Position numbers and translations under genes: made by a program
NCBI RefSeq assembly: GCF_001517665.2
Contig: NZ_LN999807.1
Span: forward strand, 85,788 to 149,787
DNA: 64,000 nucleotides
Source of the DNA: Peptoniphilus phoceensis
GTDB taxonomy: Bacteria; Bacillota; Clostridia; Tissierellales; Peptoniphilaceae
Direction: 5' to 3'
The notes under the pieces: model-generated
Told to the model about the DNA's origin: nothing
The model's input: the letters and a program-made list of their open reading frames with translations, nothing else
Databases searched by the model: none
Shown here: positions 52,257 to 61,354 of the stretch, in pieces
Position numbering within the stretch: position 1 is the first letter of the stretch
Layout: every line of letters starts with the position of its first letter

Positions 52257-52337
52257 ATTATCACCGCAATCATTATATAAAATTATTTTTAAGACTTTAT
52301 TCCAAATTTCTTACAAGTTATCTAAATTTTAAAATGT

Positions 52338-53636
52338 TTATATGCTGTACTCGTAATTTAAAATCTTTGCCCTCGCTTCACTTACAAAATAAAGGGAACC
52401 AGTTATTAAAATCAAATCGCCATCATCGTATTTTTCCTTGTAGTGGTCTATGGCATCTTCCAGCTTCATCACTTGGGCCCTAAGTCCATAAGAAGCTGCC
52501 TCTTTTTTTAATTCTTCAGGGCTTGTTCCCCTCTTGTAGTCCAAATTTACAAAGACGACTTCGTCAGTGAAAGATGAAATTTCTTCTAGCATCTTCTTGT
52601 GTTCTTTGTCTGATAAAATGGACATGATTAGGTAAAGTTTTTTGAACTTAAAGTTATCAATGGACTCTACTAATTTTTTTATTCCATCAAAATTGTGAGC
52701 TCCATCTAGTATAATAAGTGGATCTCTTGACACAATTTCCATTCTGCCAGCCCATGTTGAATTTTTTATCCTATCTCTTATTTCATCAATAGAAATTTTT
52801 AAAATACCCCTCTTATTTAAAATATAAAGGGCATAAATTGCTCCAAGGGCATTTTCAGCTTGGTAATCACCAATTTGTGTGAGATGAAATTTTTCTTCTT
52901 TTCCATCTAATTTTACTCTAAAATCAATTCCCTTTAAGTCAGATTTTATAATTTCACTTTCAAGATCCTTAGTGTAAAAAATTTCTGCAGATTTTTCTAC
53001 TGTTTCCTTATTTATAACTTTAAGGATTTTTTCATCTTTATTTGTAGTCACGACAAGACCATCTTCTTGGATAATGCCTGCCTTGGCATCTGCAATTTCT
53101 TCTATTGTATTGCCAAGATATTCCATGTGATCCATGGAAATAGATGTGATAATAGAAATTAATTTTTCACGACTTGTGAAGATATTTGTGGAGTCGGCAC
53201 GACCTCCCATGCCAACTTCCAAAACTGCCAAATCAACTTTTTCTCTTTCAAAGTAAATTATCGCCATTATTGTCAAAAATTCAAAGAGATTTAATTCCCC
53301 ATATTCTTCAACTATTTCTTTTTCTTTTTCTAAGATAAATTCGCCTATATCAGCAAAGTCTTTTTGTGATATTTCTCTATCGCCAATTTTTATCCTGTCG
53401 CAATATGTGATTAGATGAGGAGAAACAAAAGTGCCAAGTTTATAATCTTCTTTTAAGATGTCTTTTAAAAAACTAACAGTTGAGCCCTTGCCATTAGTAC
53501 CTGCAATGTGAATAACTTTTAATTTTTTATGGGGTGAATCAATATTTTCTAAGAATTTTTTTATTCTCACATTGCCCTTGGACTTGAATTTTCCAATTCT
53601 CTTCTCAATGTTTGCTACAATTTCTTCATAAGTCAT
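52338..53636 (-). CDS. folC: Folylpolyglutamate synthase / dihydrofolate synthase
   Basis: 432 residues, Mur-ligase fold. The ATP loop HIAGTNGKGSTVSFLKDIL and the folate block GTFVSPHLITYCDRIKI are the FolC signatures; VLEVGMGGRADSTNIF and LDGAHNFDGIKKLVE follow. It adds Glu residues to folates and may make dihydrofolate. Its ATG overlaps the valS stop by 4 bp, the usual valS-folC pair in Firmicutes. Confidence 0.96.
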   Translation of the reverse strand: MTYEEIVANIEKRIGKFKSKGNVRIKKFLENIDSPHKKLKVIHIAGTNGKGSTVSFLKDILKEDYKLGTFVSPHLITYCDRIKIGDREISQKDFADIGEFILEKEKEIVEEYGELNLFEFLTIMAIIYFEREKVDLAVLEVGMGGRADSTNIFTSREKLISIITSISMDHMEYLGNTIEEIADAKAGIIQEDGLVVTTNKDEKILKVINKETVEKSAEIFYTKDLESEIIKSDLKGIDFRVKLDGKEEKFHLTQIGDYQAENALGAIYALYILNKRGILKISIDEIRDRIKNSTWAGRMEIVSRDPLIILDGAHNFDGIKKLVESIDNFKFKKLYLIMSILSDKEHKKMLEEISSFTDEVVFVNLDYKRGTSPEELKKEAASYGLRAQVMKLEDAIDHYKEKYDDGDLILITGSLYFVSEARAKILNYEYSI

Positions 53637-56284
53637 AGATTTTTTTCTACCTTCGCAATTTGTGCTTCAACAGTTTTTAAAATTTCTTCGTATTTTGTAA
53701 CTTTTTCTTTTTCTTCTTCGATTAATTTAGCTGGAGCTTTTGATACGAAACCTTGGTTAGAAAGTTTTCCCTTAGCTCTTTTTAGTTCAGCTTCTGCATC
53801 CTTCTTGTCCTTTTGAAGTCTCTTTAATTCTTTTTCAAAGTCAACAAGTTCTTTTAGTGGAAGTTGAATTTCTGCTCTATCGAGAACAATTGCTATATTT
53901 TCAGAATTTTTCTTTGATTCGTCATCTGTTATTTCAACAGAATTTGAATAGCCAAGATTTAGTAAAAGTCCCTTCATTTCTTCAAAGATTTCCTTCACTT
54001 CAGCATCCTTAGTGTAGACAAGAGTATTGGATTTCTTTGAGTTTTCTATATTCATTTCACTTCTTGCATTTCTAATTTCACGAATTGCATTTTCAATGTA
54101 TTCAGTTGCCTTTTCTTCTTTTTCAAATACAAATTCTTCCTTATATTCTGGCCAAGATGAAATAATTAGGGCTTCTTCTCTATTTGGTAAAGCTTGCCAA
54201 ATTTCTTCTGTTATATATGGCATAAATGGATGAAGAAGTTTTAAGATGTTTTCTAATACATAAAGAAGAACTTTTACTGTGTTAGTTTTTTCTTCAATAT
54301 CATCTGAATATAAAACTGGCTTTACAATTTCAATGTACCAGTCACAGAAGTCAGACCAGATGAAGTCGTAGATTGCATCTGCTACAAGTCCAATTTCATA
54401 TTTGTCGATTTTTTCTGTAATTGATTTTATAACTTTTTGTAATTTTGAAATTATCCACTTGTCTTGGTAGTGAAGTTTTTCTAAATCAAACTTTGAATCC
54501 TTGATTTCATCAGACATATTCATCATTAGAAATCTTGTTGCATTCCAAAGTTTGTTGGCAAAGTTTCTATTTGCTTCTACCCTCTTAATATAAAATCTCA
54601 TGTCATTACCTGGTGTATTTCCAGTTACAAGAGTAAATCTAAGGGCGTCAGCACCATAATCTCTTATTATATCTAGTGGGTCAATTCCATTTCCAAGAGA
54701 TTTTGACATCTTTCTACCTTGGTCATCTCTTACAAGTCCATTTAAAAATACATCTTTAAAAGGAAGTTTGCCAGTTTGTTCTAGGGCAGAAAATACCATT
54801 CTAATTACCCAGAAGAAAATTATGTCATAACCAGTTACAAGCACATTTGTTGGATAAAAATATTCATATTCAGGAGTTTTTTCTGGCCAACCTAATGTTG
54901 AGAAAGGCCAAAGAGCTGATGAAAACCAAGTGTCTAAAGTGTCTTGATCTTGTGTAAAAGTTTTGCCTTCGTGTCCAGGAGTGTTTGATGGATCTTCTCT
55001 TGATATTACAATTTCATCATCAGAATCAGAATACCAAACTGGAAGTCTGTGTCCCCACCAAAGTTGTCTTGAAATATTCCAGTCACGAATATTTTCTAGC
55101 CAATTTTCATAAATTTTACCAAATCTTTCTGGGACAATATTTAAATTTCCCTTTCTGTATTCTTCAAGAGCTGGCTTTGCAAGAGGTGCCATTTTTACAA
55201 ACCATTGTTTTGAAATTAGTGGTTCAATAACTGTGTGGCATCTTTCGCAGTGACCAACGGCATTGTGATGGTGTTTTTTGCCAATGTAGAAGCCAAGTTT
55301 TTCAAAATCTTCTATGATTTTTTTTCTTGCTTCATATCTTTCCATGCCTGCATAAGCTCCAGCATTTTCATTTAAATATCCCTTGCCATCAATTACTATG
55401 TTTTGACCAAGATCGTGACGTGCTCCAACTTCAAAGTCATTAGGGTCATGTGATGGAGTGATCTTTACTGCCCCAGAGCCAAAGTCCATTTCTACATATT
55501 CATCGGCAATAATAGGAATTTTTTTGTTGTCCATTACTGGGATCATTACATATTCGCCAACTAAATCAGTATATCTTTCATCTTCAGGATTTACTGCAAT
55601 GGCAAGGTCTCCTGGGATTGTTTCTGGTCTTGTTGTTGCAATTTCAATTCCACCTTCTCTATCTGCAAAAGGATATTTAAAGTACCAGATATTTCCATCA
55701 CTTTCAACGTGTTCTACTTCTGCATCAGAAATTGAAGTTTCACAAGATGGACACCAGTTAATGATTCTGTTGCCACGATAAATTAGTCCCTTTTCATAAA
55801 GTTCGATAAAAACTTCTTCCACTGCGTTGGATAAATTATCATCAAGGGTAAAACTTTGTCTTGACCAGTCACAAGAAATTCCAAGTTTTTTAAGTTGATT
55901 TACAATGTTTCCACCATATTCGTGAGTCCAATCCCAAGCTCTTTCTAGGAATTTTTCCCTTCCAATGTCTTCTTTGTCTATGCCTTCATTTCTTAATTTT
56001 TCTACAACCTTTGCTTCTGTAGAAATAGAAGCGTGGTCTGTTCCTGGCAGCCAAAGAGCAGAGTAACCTTGCATTCTCTTTGTCCTAATTAAAACATCTT
56101 GGATTGTGTTATTAAGTGCGTGACCCATGTGAAGGTTGCCTGTTACATTTGGAGGTGGCATTACTATAGAATAAGGCTTCTTGTTTTCGTCCACCTCTGC
56201 CTTAAAATAATTATTTTCCATCCAATAGTCATAGATTTTTTCTTCAAAATCCTTTGGATCATAAGTTTTGTTTAACTCTTTCAT
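53633..56284 (-). CDS. valS: Valyl-tRNA synthetase
   Basis: 883 residues. Class I motifs: PPPNVTGNLHMGHALNNTI (HIGH-type HMGH) and GRKMSKSLGNGIDPLDII (KMSKS), with an editing domain around RPETIPGDLAIAVNPEDERY. A coiled-coil tail (about 815-883) is typical of ValRS. AGGAGG precedes ATG. It is under a T-box leader. Confidence 0.97.
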   Translation of the reverse strand: MKELNKTYDPKDFEEKIYDYWMENNYFKAEVDENKKPYSIVMPPPNVTGNLHMGHALNNTIQDVLIRTKRMQGYSALWLPGTDHASISTEAKVVEKLRNEGIDKEDIGREKFLERAWDWTHEYGGNIVNQLKKLGISCDWSRQSFTLDDNLSNAVEEVFIELYEKGLIYRGNRIINWCPSCETSISDAEVEHVESDGNIWYFKYPFADREGGIEIATTRPETIPGDLAIAVNPEDERYTDLVGEYVMIPVMDNKKIPIIADEYVEMDFGSGAVKITPSHDPNDFEVGARHDLGQNIVIDGKGYLNENAGAYAGMERYEARKKIIEDFEKLGFYIGKKHHHNAVGHCERCHTVIEPLISKQWFVKMAPLAKPALEEYRKGNLNIVPERFGKIYENWLENIRDWNISRQLWWGHRLPVWYSDSDDEIVISREDPSNTPGHEGKTFTQDQDTLDTWFSSALWPFSTLGWPEKTPEYEYFYPTNVLVTGYDIIFFWVIRMVFSALEQTGKLPFKDVFLNGLVRDDQGRKMSKSLGNGIDPLDIIRDYGADALRFTLVTGNTPGNDMRFYIKRVEANRNFANKLWNATRFLMMNMSDEIKDSKFDLEKLHYQDKWIISKLQKVIKSITEKIDKYEIGLVADAIYDFIWSDFCDWYIEIVKPVLYSDDIEEKTNTVKVLLYVLENILKLLHPFMPYITEEIWQALPNREEALIISSWPEYKEEFVFEKEEKATEYIENAIREIRNARSEMNIENSKKSNTLVYTKDAEVKEIFEEMKGLLLNLGYSNSVEITDDESKKNSENIAIVLDRAEIQLPLKELVDFEKELKRLQKDKKDAEAELKRAKGKLSNQGFVSKAPAKLIEEEKEKVTKYEEILKTVEAQIAKVEKNL

Positions 56285-56337
56285 TTTTCCTCCTAAATTT
56301 ATCTTTTTTAAATATTTACAATTTATAAAATTAAAAA

Positions 56338-56556
56338 TAAAAAAGCGTCCTCCATCCCTAAGGACGAAAGACGCGGTACCACCTTAATTTTTATTTTTCA
56401 ATAAACTCTCTATAATCTTTAACGAGATAAGTCGTCTTTGGCTACTATTTTCACCAAAGAAGCAAAAAAGCTACAATTGTAAAATTTATAAAAACTTTTC
56501 AGCAAACAGTTTCTCTCTAAATATAAATTTTTACAATCCTCTTTTTTATTGCTTGT
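56338..56556 (-). ncRNA. T-box leader of valS, specifier GUA (Val)
   Basis: The T-box sequence AAGGTGGTACCGCG lies at 56372-56385 on the minus strand, followed by a GCGTC terminator stem (GTCCT/AGGAC) and T-run at 56338-56375. The base of stem I pairs AAGCAA with TTGCTT (after a T-run); above it TTGTAAAA pairs with TTTTACAA. Between those helices on the 3' side lies GTA (56472-56474), the Val specifier. The leader starts directly after the stop of the GGADGPT gene, and I see no separate promoter. Confidence 0.93.
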
Positions 56557-56558
56557 TT

Positions 56559-56855
56559 TTATTTTGATTCAGTATAAATCTGTGTTGGACCGTCTGCTCC
56601 ACCAATAATTACTATACCTTTATCTTTGTCATTGTTTTCTTTCTTTTCAGTATAAATCTGTGTCGGACCGTCTGCCCCACCGATAATTTCTATACCCTTA
56701 TCTTTGTCAGTCTTTTTATTTGTTTCTGTATAGATTTGAGTTGGACCGTCTGCTCCACCAATTATTCCAATAGATTCAGCTTCATTTGCATTAGATCTAT
56801 CTAAGACTCCTGAACCTATTAAGCCAATCGCTACTACAATTATTATTTTATTCAT
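56559..56855 (-). CDS. Secreted or anchored protein with three GGADGPT repeats
   Basis: 98 residues. A hydrophobic N-terminus (about 3-17) looks like a signal peptide or anchor. The rest is three copies of IIGGADGPTQIYTE at 31-44, 57-70 and 83-96, spaced exactly 26 residues, with hydrophilic Lys/Asp linkers (DKDK). GGADGPT is the conserved loop of the beta subunit of sodium-pumping decarboxylases, but none of that protein's membrane helices are present. Copies differ at DNA level mostly by synonymous changes, which suggests selection on protein. ATG 56855 follows AGGAGGT; an earlier start lacks one. I do not know its function. Confidence 0.8.
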   Translation of the reverse strand: MNKIIIVVAIGLIGSGVLDRSNANEAESIGIIGGADGPTQIYTETNKKTDKDKGIEIIGGADGPTQIYTEKKENNDKDKGIVIIGGADGPTQIYTESK

Positions 56856-56878
56856 AGGACACCTCCTAATTAATATAA

Positions 56879-56907
56879 AAGATACCACAAAAATCCTTTG
56901 AAATCAA
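56879..56907 (-). promoter_or_regulatory. Possible promoter of the GGADGPT gene
   Basis: TTGATT (56902-56907), 17-bp spacer, TATCTT (56879-56884) on the minus strand, within the short gap after trpS. The match is moderate. Confidence 0.5.
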
Positions 56908-56918
56908 TAAAAATTCGA

Positions 56919-57911
56919 TTATCTAGGGATAAATCCAACTTTTTTATAAACTTTTCTAAGAGTTTTATTTGCAAGATAAGATGCTTTTTCTGCTCCTTCT
57001 TTATAAACTGATTCAAGATAAGCCTTGTCAGACCTTATTTCTTTAAATCGTGTTCGTAGAGGTCTTAATCCTTCAACTACAACTTCTCCAAGGTCTTCCT
57101 TAAATTCTCCGTAGCCAAGGTTTTCGTATTTCTTTACAATTTCTTCTGGGCTCATTCCAGAAAAAGATGAGTGAATATTTATTAAATTCTTTAGACCTGC
57201 TTGTTCATCTGAATATCTAAATTCGCCAGAGGAATCTGTCACGGCTCTTTTTATTTTCTTTCTTGTGTCATCTTCTGAATCTAAAATTAAGATAAAGGCA
57301 TCTTTATTTGAATCTGACTTTGACATCTTTGAAAATGGGTCTTTTAGAGACATGATTCTCGCTCCAACTTTTGGAGTCATAATTTCTGGAATAGTAAAAG
57401 TTTCTGAATATCTTGAGTTAAATCTTTGAGCCAAGTCCCTTGTAAGTTCAATGTGTTGCTTTTGATCTTCGCCAACAGGCACATAAGATGTTCCATATAA
57501 CAAAATATCGGCAGCCATTAGGACTGGATAATTTAAAATTCCTGCTTGGACATCAGTATATTTTTTTGACTTATCTTTAAATTGTGTCATCCTTTGAAGT
57601 TGTCCAAGTCCTGTCATTGTATTTAAAACCCAGCCAAGTTCTGCGTGTTGTGGCACGTGTGATTGAATATAAATTATAGATTTCTTTGGGTCAAGACCTG
57701 CTGCAAGATAAAGAGCAAGAACATCAAGAGTATTTTTCCTAAGGTCCTTTGGTTCTTGTGGTGCAGTAATTGCGTGCATGTCTACAATGCAGTACAAGCA
57801 GTTGTAGTCATCTTGAAGTCCAATAAAATTCTTTAAAGCTCCAATATAATTTCCAATAGTAAGTGATCCTGAAGGTTGGATCCCAGAATAAACTATTTTT
57901 TTATCATCCAT
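56919..57911 (-). CDS. trpS: Tryptophanyl-tRNA synthetase
   Basis: 330 residues. Class I start VYSGIQPSGSLTIGNYIGAL (TIGN for HIGH) and IMSLKDPFSKMSKSDSNKDA (KMSKS). It charges tRNA-Trp. ATG at 57911 sits 2 bp after mtaD, so it is co-transcribed with it. No terminator follows, so read-through into the GGADGPT gene and valS is possible. Confidence 0.97.
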   Translation of the reverse strand: MDDKKIVYSGIQPSGSLTIGNYIGALKNFIGLQDDYNCLYCIVDMHAITAPQEPKDLRKNTLDVLALYLAAGLDPKKSIIYIQSHVPQHAELGWVLNTMTGLGQLQRMTQFKDKSKKYTDVQAGILNYPVLMAADILLYGTSYVPVGEDQKQHIELTRDLAQRFNSRYSETFTIPEIMTPKVGARIMSLKDPFSKMSKSDSNKDAFILILDSEDDTRKKIKRAVTDSSGEFRYSDEQAGLKNLINIHSSFSGMSPEEIVKKYENLGYGEFKEDLGEVVVEGLRPLRTRFKEIRSDKAYLESVYKEGAEKASYLANKTLRKVYKKVGFIPR

Positions 57912-57912
57912 T

Positions 57913-59205
57913 TTAATTTTCTCCCCTTGTTTTTATATCTTCCCATCTCTTGTTTACAATTTCTCTAATTTTTTCTTCATCTATGTTTACTAGTTTTCTG
58001 TCTCGCATAATGAATTTTCCGTCACAAATAACTGATTCCACATCAGATGAAGATGCAGAATAAACTAGTGCAGAAATGAGATTGTTCCTCGGTGTAAAGG
58101 AATTTGAATTTAAATCAAAAATTGTAAGATCTGCTAGATAATCTTCTTTTATAAGTCCAAGCTTTTTAAATCCCAGTGCCTTTGCTCCATTTATTGTTGC
58201 CATTTTTAAAATTCCTATGGCAGGAACGGCTTTTTCATTCATAGTAACAGCCTTATTGACAATGCCTCCAATATGCATTTCTTCAACAAAATCTTGATTG
58301 TTATTTGATGAGTCACCGTCAGTCCCAAGTGCCATAGTAATATTATTTTTCAAAAGTTTATCCACCGGAGTAAATCCACTTGCAAGCTTTAAATTTGATG
58401 ATGGGTTGTAAACTGGATAGAATTTTTTATCTTTTACAAGTTCAATTTCTTCATCAGTAATGTGAACGCAGTGAGCTGCAATTATTTGACTATCAAGTAG
58501 TCCCAGTGAATTTACATATTCAATTGGCGTCATGCCATATTCTTTTTTAGAATTTTCCACTTCTGTAAGAGTTTCTGAAAGGTGAATGTGAATTAGACTG
58601 TCATATCTTTCAAGAGATCTTTTTGCAATTTCTTTTAAAAATTCTGTGGAACAAGTGTAAATTGCGTGAGGTGCAGGCACAACTCTAATTCTTCCATTAC
58701 TTTTTTCGTGATAATTATTGTAAAGATCATCAAACTCTTGTAACTTTTCTTCGCCCTTGCCATCTACATCTGTCATGCCACGAGTTAAGACTCCACGGAT
58801 TCCAGCTTCTATTGCTGCATCGCCAACCCTATCCATTTCGTAGTACATATCACAAAAAGATGTGACGCCTGATTTTATATTTTCAATAATAGAAAGCAAG
58901 CTTGACCAATATATGTCCTCTGCATTTAACTTCGCTTCTATGGGCCAAATTTCATTTTCAAGCCAGTCCATAAGTGCCAAATCGTCGGCATAATTTCTAA
59001 AATAAGACATACCAAGATGAGTGTGCGCATTGACAAAGCCTGGTGTCAAAAGTTTATTTTCTCCATCAAGGACTTGGTCTGCTTTTTGGTCTAAATTTTC
59101 TCCAATTTTTTTTATTTTATTTTCTTCTATAAAAATATCTGCCTTGTCGACAATTTTTTCTTCTTCTATATCTAAATAAGAAATATTTTTTATAAGTATA
59201 CTCAT
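57913..59205 (-). CDS. mtaD: Amidohydrolase, 5'-methylthioadenosine/S-adenosylhomocysteine deaminase type
   Basis: 430 residues. Metal-binding HTH in PGFVNAHTHLGMSYFRNYAD, later IHIHLSETLTEVE and AAHCVHITDEEIE, and metal Asp in LGTDGDSSNNNQDF. This matches the TrzN/MtaD branch that deaminates methylthioadenosine or SAH. I start at ATG 59205, preceded by GGAGGAA; a longer frame to 59274 lacks a ribosome site. Divergent from the TRIC-like gene. Confidence 0.88.
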   Translation of the reverse strand: MSILIKNISYLDIEEEKIVDKADIFIEENKIKKIGENLDQKADQVLDGENKLLTPGFVNAHTHLGMSYFRNYADDLALMDWLENEIWPIEAKLNAEDIYWSSLLSIIENIKSGVTSFCDMYYEMDRVGDAAIEAGIRGVLTRGMTDVDGKGEEKLQEFDDLYNNYHEKSNGRIRVVPAPHAIYTCSTEFLKEIAKRSLERYDSLIHIHLSETLTEVENSKKEYGMTPIEYVNSLGLLDSQIIAAHCVHITDEEIELVKDKKFYPVYNPSSNLKLASGFTPVDKLLKNNITMALGTDGDSSNNNQDFVEEMHIGGIVNKAVTMNEKAVPAIGILKMATINGAKALGFKKLGLIKEDYLADLTIFDLNSNSFTPRNNLISALVYSASSSDVESVICDGKFIMRDRKLVNIDEEKIREIVNKRWEDIKTRGEN

Positions 59206-59293
59206 AATTCCTCCAATACTAATATTATTATAACAAAGTTTAAAAATTTTTTTCAATTTATTGAAATTTCTCACTTCACAAAATAAACTTTGG

Positions 59294-59299
59294 TATAAT
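59294..59299 (+). promoter_or_regulatory. -10 element placing the transcript start at the ATG of the TRIC-like gene
   Basis: TATAAT ends seven bases before ATG 59306, so the likely start site is the A of the start codon (leaderless mRNA). No clear -35 box and no AGGAGG are visible. Confidence 0.5.
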
Positions 59300-59305
59300 G
59301 GGCTT

Positions 59306-59962
59306 ATGAATGGTAATTATTTAGAATTTAATGTATTTTTTGACATCATCGGAACTATTGCCTTTGCAATTTCCGGTGCCATACTTGCTTGCAAAAAAAA
59401 CATGGACATACTTGGTGTAATAGTTTTGGGACTTGTGACTGCCCTTGGAGGTGGCTTTGTTCGTGATTTGGTTCTTGGAATAAATCCACCAAATATGTTT
59501 CAAAATTCAACTAACGCACTTATATCCACAGTTTTTTCAGTTTTGGTTTTTATTTTCTTTTTTACAAAGAAAAATTTTTCCAACAACCACTTGTTAAAAC
59601 TCATGAATAGGTTCATGATTATAACTGATACAATTGGCTTGGCATCTTTTACTATAACGGGAATGGCAACTGCCCTCTCCCTAGGCTATCACAAAAAGTT
59701 TTTGCTCATCTTTGTGGGTGCAATTACAGGTGTTGGTGGCGGTATGATTCGTGATGTCTTGGCTGGCACTATCCCCTTTATTTTTAAGGAACAAATTTAT
59801 GCTGGTGCCTGCATCTTGGGATCAATTGTATTTATCATAGCAAGAAACTTTTTTTCTTATGAACTTTCCATGATAATTTGTTTTTTTACAGTTTTAGTAT
59901 TTAGACTCTTGGCAGTGAAAAAGAATTGGAACTTGCCAAGGATAAAAAATCAGGAGGAATAA
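59306..59962 (+). CDS. TRIC-family (UPF0126/YadS) membrane channel
   Basis: 218 residues with two repeats of three helices. Each repeat has a GGG motif: ALGGGFVRDLVLGINPP at about 45-60 and GVGGGMIRDVLAGTIPF at about 135-150. Bacterial members are trimeric cation channels (TRIC). The ATG at 59306 has no ribosome site but a -10 box seven bases upstream, so I infer leaderless translation; a TTG start at 59261 lies upstream of that -10 and is rejected. It ends at 59962, one base before the next gene. Confidence 0.82.
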   Translation: MNGNYLEFNVFFDIIGTIAFAISGAILACKKNMDILGVIVLGLVTALGGGFVRDLVLGINPPNMFQNSTNALISTVFSVLVFIFFFTKKNFSNNHLLKLMNRFMIITDTIGLASFTITGMATALSLGYHKKFLLIFVGAITGVGGGMIRDVLAGTIPFIFKEQIYAGACILGSIVFIIARNFFSYELSMIICFFTVLVFRLLAVKKNWNLPRIKNQEE

Positions 59963-59963
59963 A

Positions 59964-60275
59964 ATGGCAGTAGCAGAATTAACACTTATACCTATAGGAA
60001 CTAAGACAACATCAGTGAGCAAGTACATAGCAGGCGCCTTGGATTCAATTGGAGAAATCGAAGGACTAACTTATGAACTAAACCCTATGGGAACAGTTAT
60101 ATCTCACAAAGATCTTTCAGTTTTATATGAAGTAATAAGAAGGATGCAAGAATCTGTCTTTGAGGCTGGAGCAAATAGAGTTTACTCTGTCGTAAAAATT
60201 GATGACAGACGTGACAAGGATTACACTTTTAAGGACAAGGTAAAGTCCGTAAATGAAAAGAGAAAAAATAAATAG
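59964..60275 (+). CDS. UPF0045 / MTH1187-family thiamine-binding-like protein
   Basis: 103 residues. MAVAELTLIPIGTKTTSVSK and LTYELNPMGTVISHKDLSVL fit the DUF77/MTH1187 family, paralogous to 5346-5645. AGGAGG precedes ATG. It follows the TRIC-like gene by 1 bp and is probably coupled to it. No TPP riboswitch is present, so ligand may differ from thiamine. Confidence 0.85.
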   Translation: MAVAELTLIPIGTKTTSVSKYIAGALDSIGEIEGLTYELNPMGTVISHKDLSVLYEVIRRMQESVFEAGANRVYSVVKIDDRRDKDYTFKDKVKSVNEKRKNK

Positions 60276-60284
60276 AAATAATTT

Positions 60285-60312
60285 AAGCCTCATCATTGAT
60301 GGGGCTTTTGAT
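60285..60312 (+). terminator. Hairpin between the UPF0045 gene and the P1 peptidase gene
   Basis: AAGCCTCATCA/GATGGGGCTT with one G-T pair and a short T tail; could terminate or attenuate transcription. Confidence 0.6.
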
Positions 60313-60350
60313 AAATTTATTTTAAGTGAAAATTTTAAGGAGGAGGAAAT

Positions 60351-61313
60351 ATGTACGAAGGATTTTTGACAGATGTTAAAGGGATAAGGCTTGGTCACGC
60401 AGAAGATGATCTTGCTCTTACTGGAACAAGTGTCATCTTGTGTGAAGATGGATTTACTGCAGGAGTTGATGTTCGTGGTGCTGGACCTGGCACTCGTGAA
60501 ACTGATTTATTGAGAGCTGAAAATTTAGTGCAAAAGGTTCACGGAGTTTTCTTAACTGGTGGGTCTGCCTATGGTCTTGATGTTGGCGGCGGCATAATGA
60601 AATTTTTAGAAGAAAAAAATGTTGGCTTTGATGTAGGTGTTGGAGTGGTTCCCATAGTTCCTGGTGCAGTCCTATTTGATCTCGCTGTAGGCGACTCAAA
60701 AGTTCGACCTGATTTTAAGATGGGTTATGAGGCTGCTAAAAATGCAAGCGAAAAAGATGAAAGCATGGGAAATCTGGGAGCAGGTTGTGGCGCAAGTGTT
60801 GGTAAAATTTTGGGAAATGATTTTGCCATGAAGTCTGGCATAGGTCAATCTTCTGTAAAAGTTGGTGACTTAGTGGTGTCATCTATTGTTGCCTTAAATG
60901 CCATGGGAGATATTTTTGATTATGAAAAGGGAAAAAGAATTGCTGGAGTTTATGACAGAAAAAATAAAAAATTTTTAGACACTTGTACTCTTTACGAAAA
61001 GAGCTTAAACGATTATAATCAATTTAGCCCAGCCAACACAACAATTTCTCTTGTTGCGACAAATGCAAAACTCACTAAGGCAAACTGTAATAAGATCTCA
61101 CAAATGGCTCATGATGGTTATGGAAGGTCAATTAATCCTGTGCATACCATGAACGATGGAGATACAATTTTTACACTTGCATCTGACGAAGTTGAAGCAG
61201 ATATTAATTTAGTTGGAATTCTTGCTGCAAAGACAATTTCTAGGTCTATTGCCAATGCAATTTATTCAGCTAAGGATTCAGGCGGGCTTGTTAGTTATAA
61301 TAGCATCAAATGA
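60351..61313 (+). CDS. P1/S58-family aminopeptidase (DmpA/BapA type)
   Basis: 320 residues. Family blocks GIRLGHAEDDLALTGTSVIL, GGSAYGLDVGGGIMKFLEE and GYEAAKNASEKDES are present. The autocleavage site is read at NTTISLVATNA: cleavage before Thr would free a nucleophile as in NylC, whereas DmpA uses Ser. The family hydrolyses D- or beta-amino-acid amides and peptides. AGGAGGAGG precedes ATG. It stands before an ECF S component and a CoaX homologue. Confidence 0.88.
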   Translation: MYEGFLTDVKGIRLGHAEDDLALTGTSVILCEDGFTAGVDVRGAGPGTRETDLLRAENLVQKVHGVFLTGGSAYGLDVGGGIMKFLEEKNVGFDVGVGVVPIVPGAVLFDLAVGDSKVRPDFKMGYEAAKNASEKDESMGNLGAGCGASVGKILGNDFAMKSGIGQSSVKVGDLVVSSIVALNAMGDIFDYEKGKRIAGVYDRKNKKFLDTCTLYEKSLNDYNQFSPANTTISLVATNAKLTKANCNKISQMAHDGYGRSINPVHTMNDGDTIFTLASDEVEADINLVGILAAKTISRSIANAIYSAKDSGGLVSYNSIK

Positions 61314-61354
61314 TGCAATGAAGGGTATCTTTTTGAACCCTATCGGAGGTAAAA

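Noticed and set aside
56559-56855. Fragment of a sodium-pumping decarboxylase beta subunit
   Set aside because: No decarboxylase sequence other than the short motif; three exact-period copies and a signal-like start show a free-standing gene.
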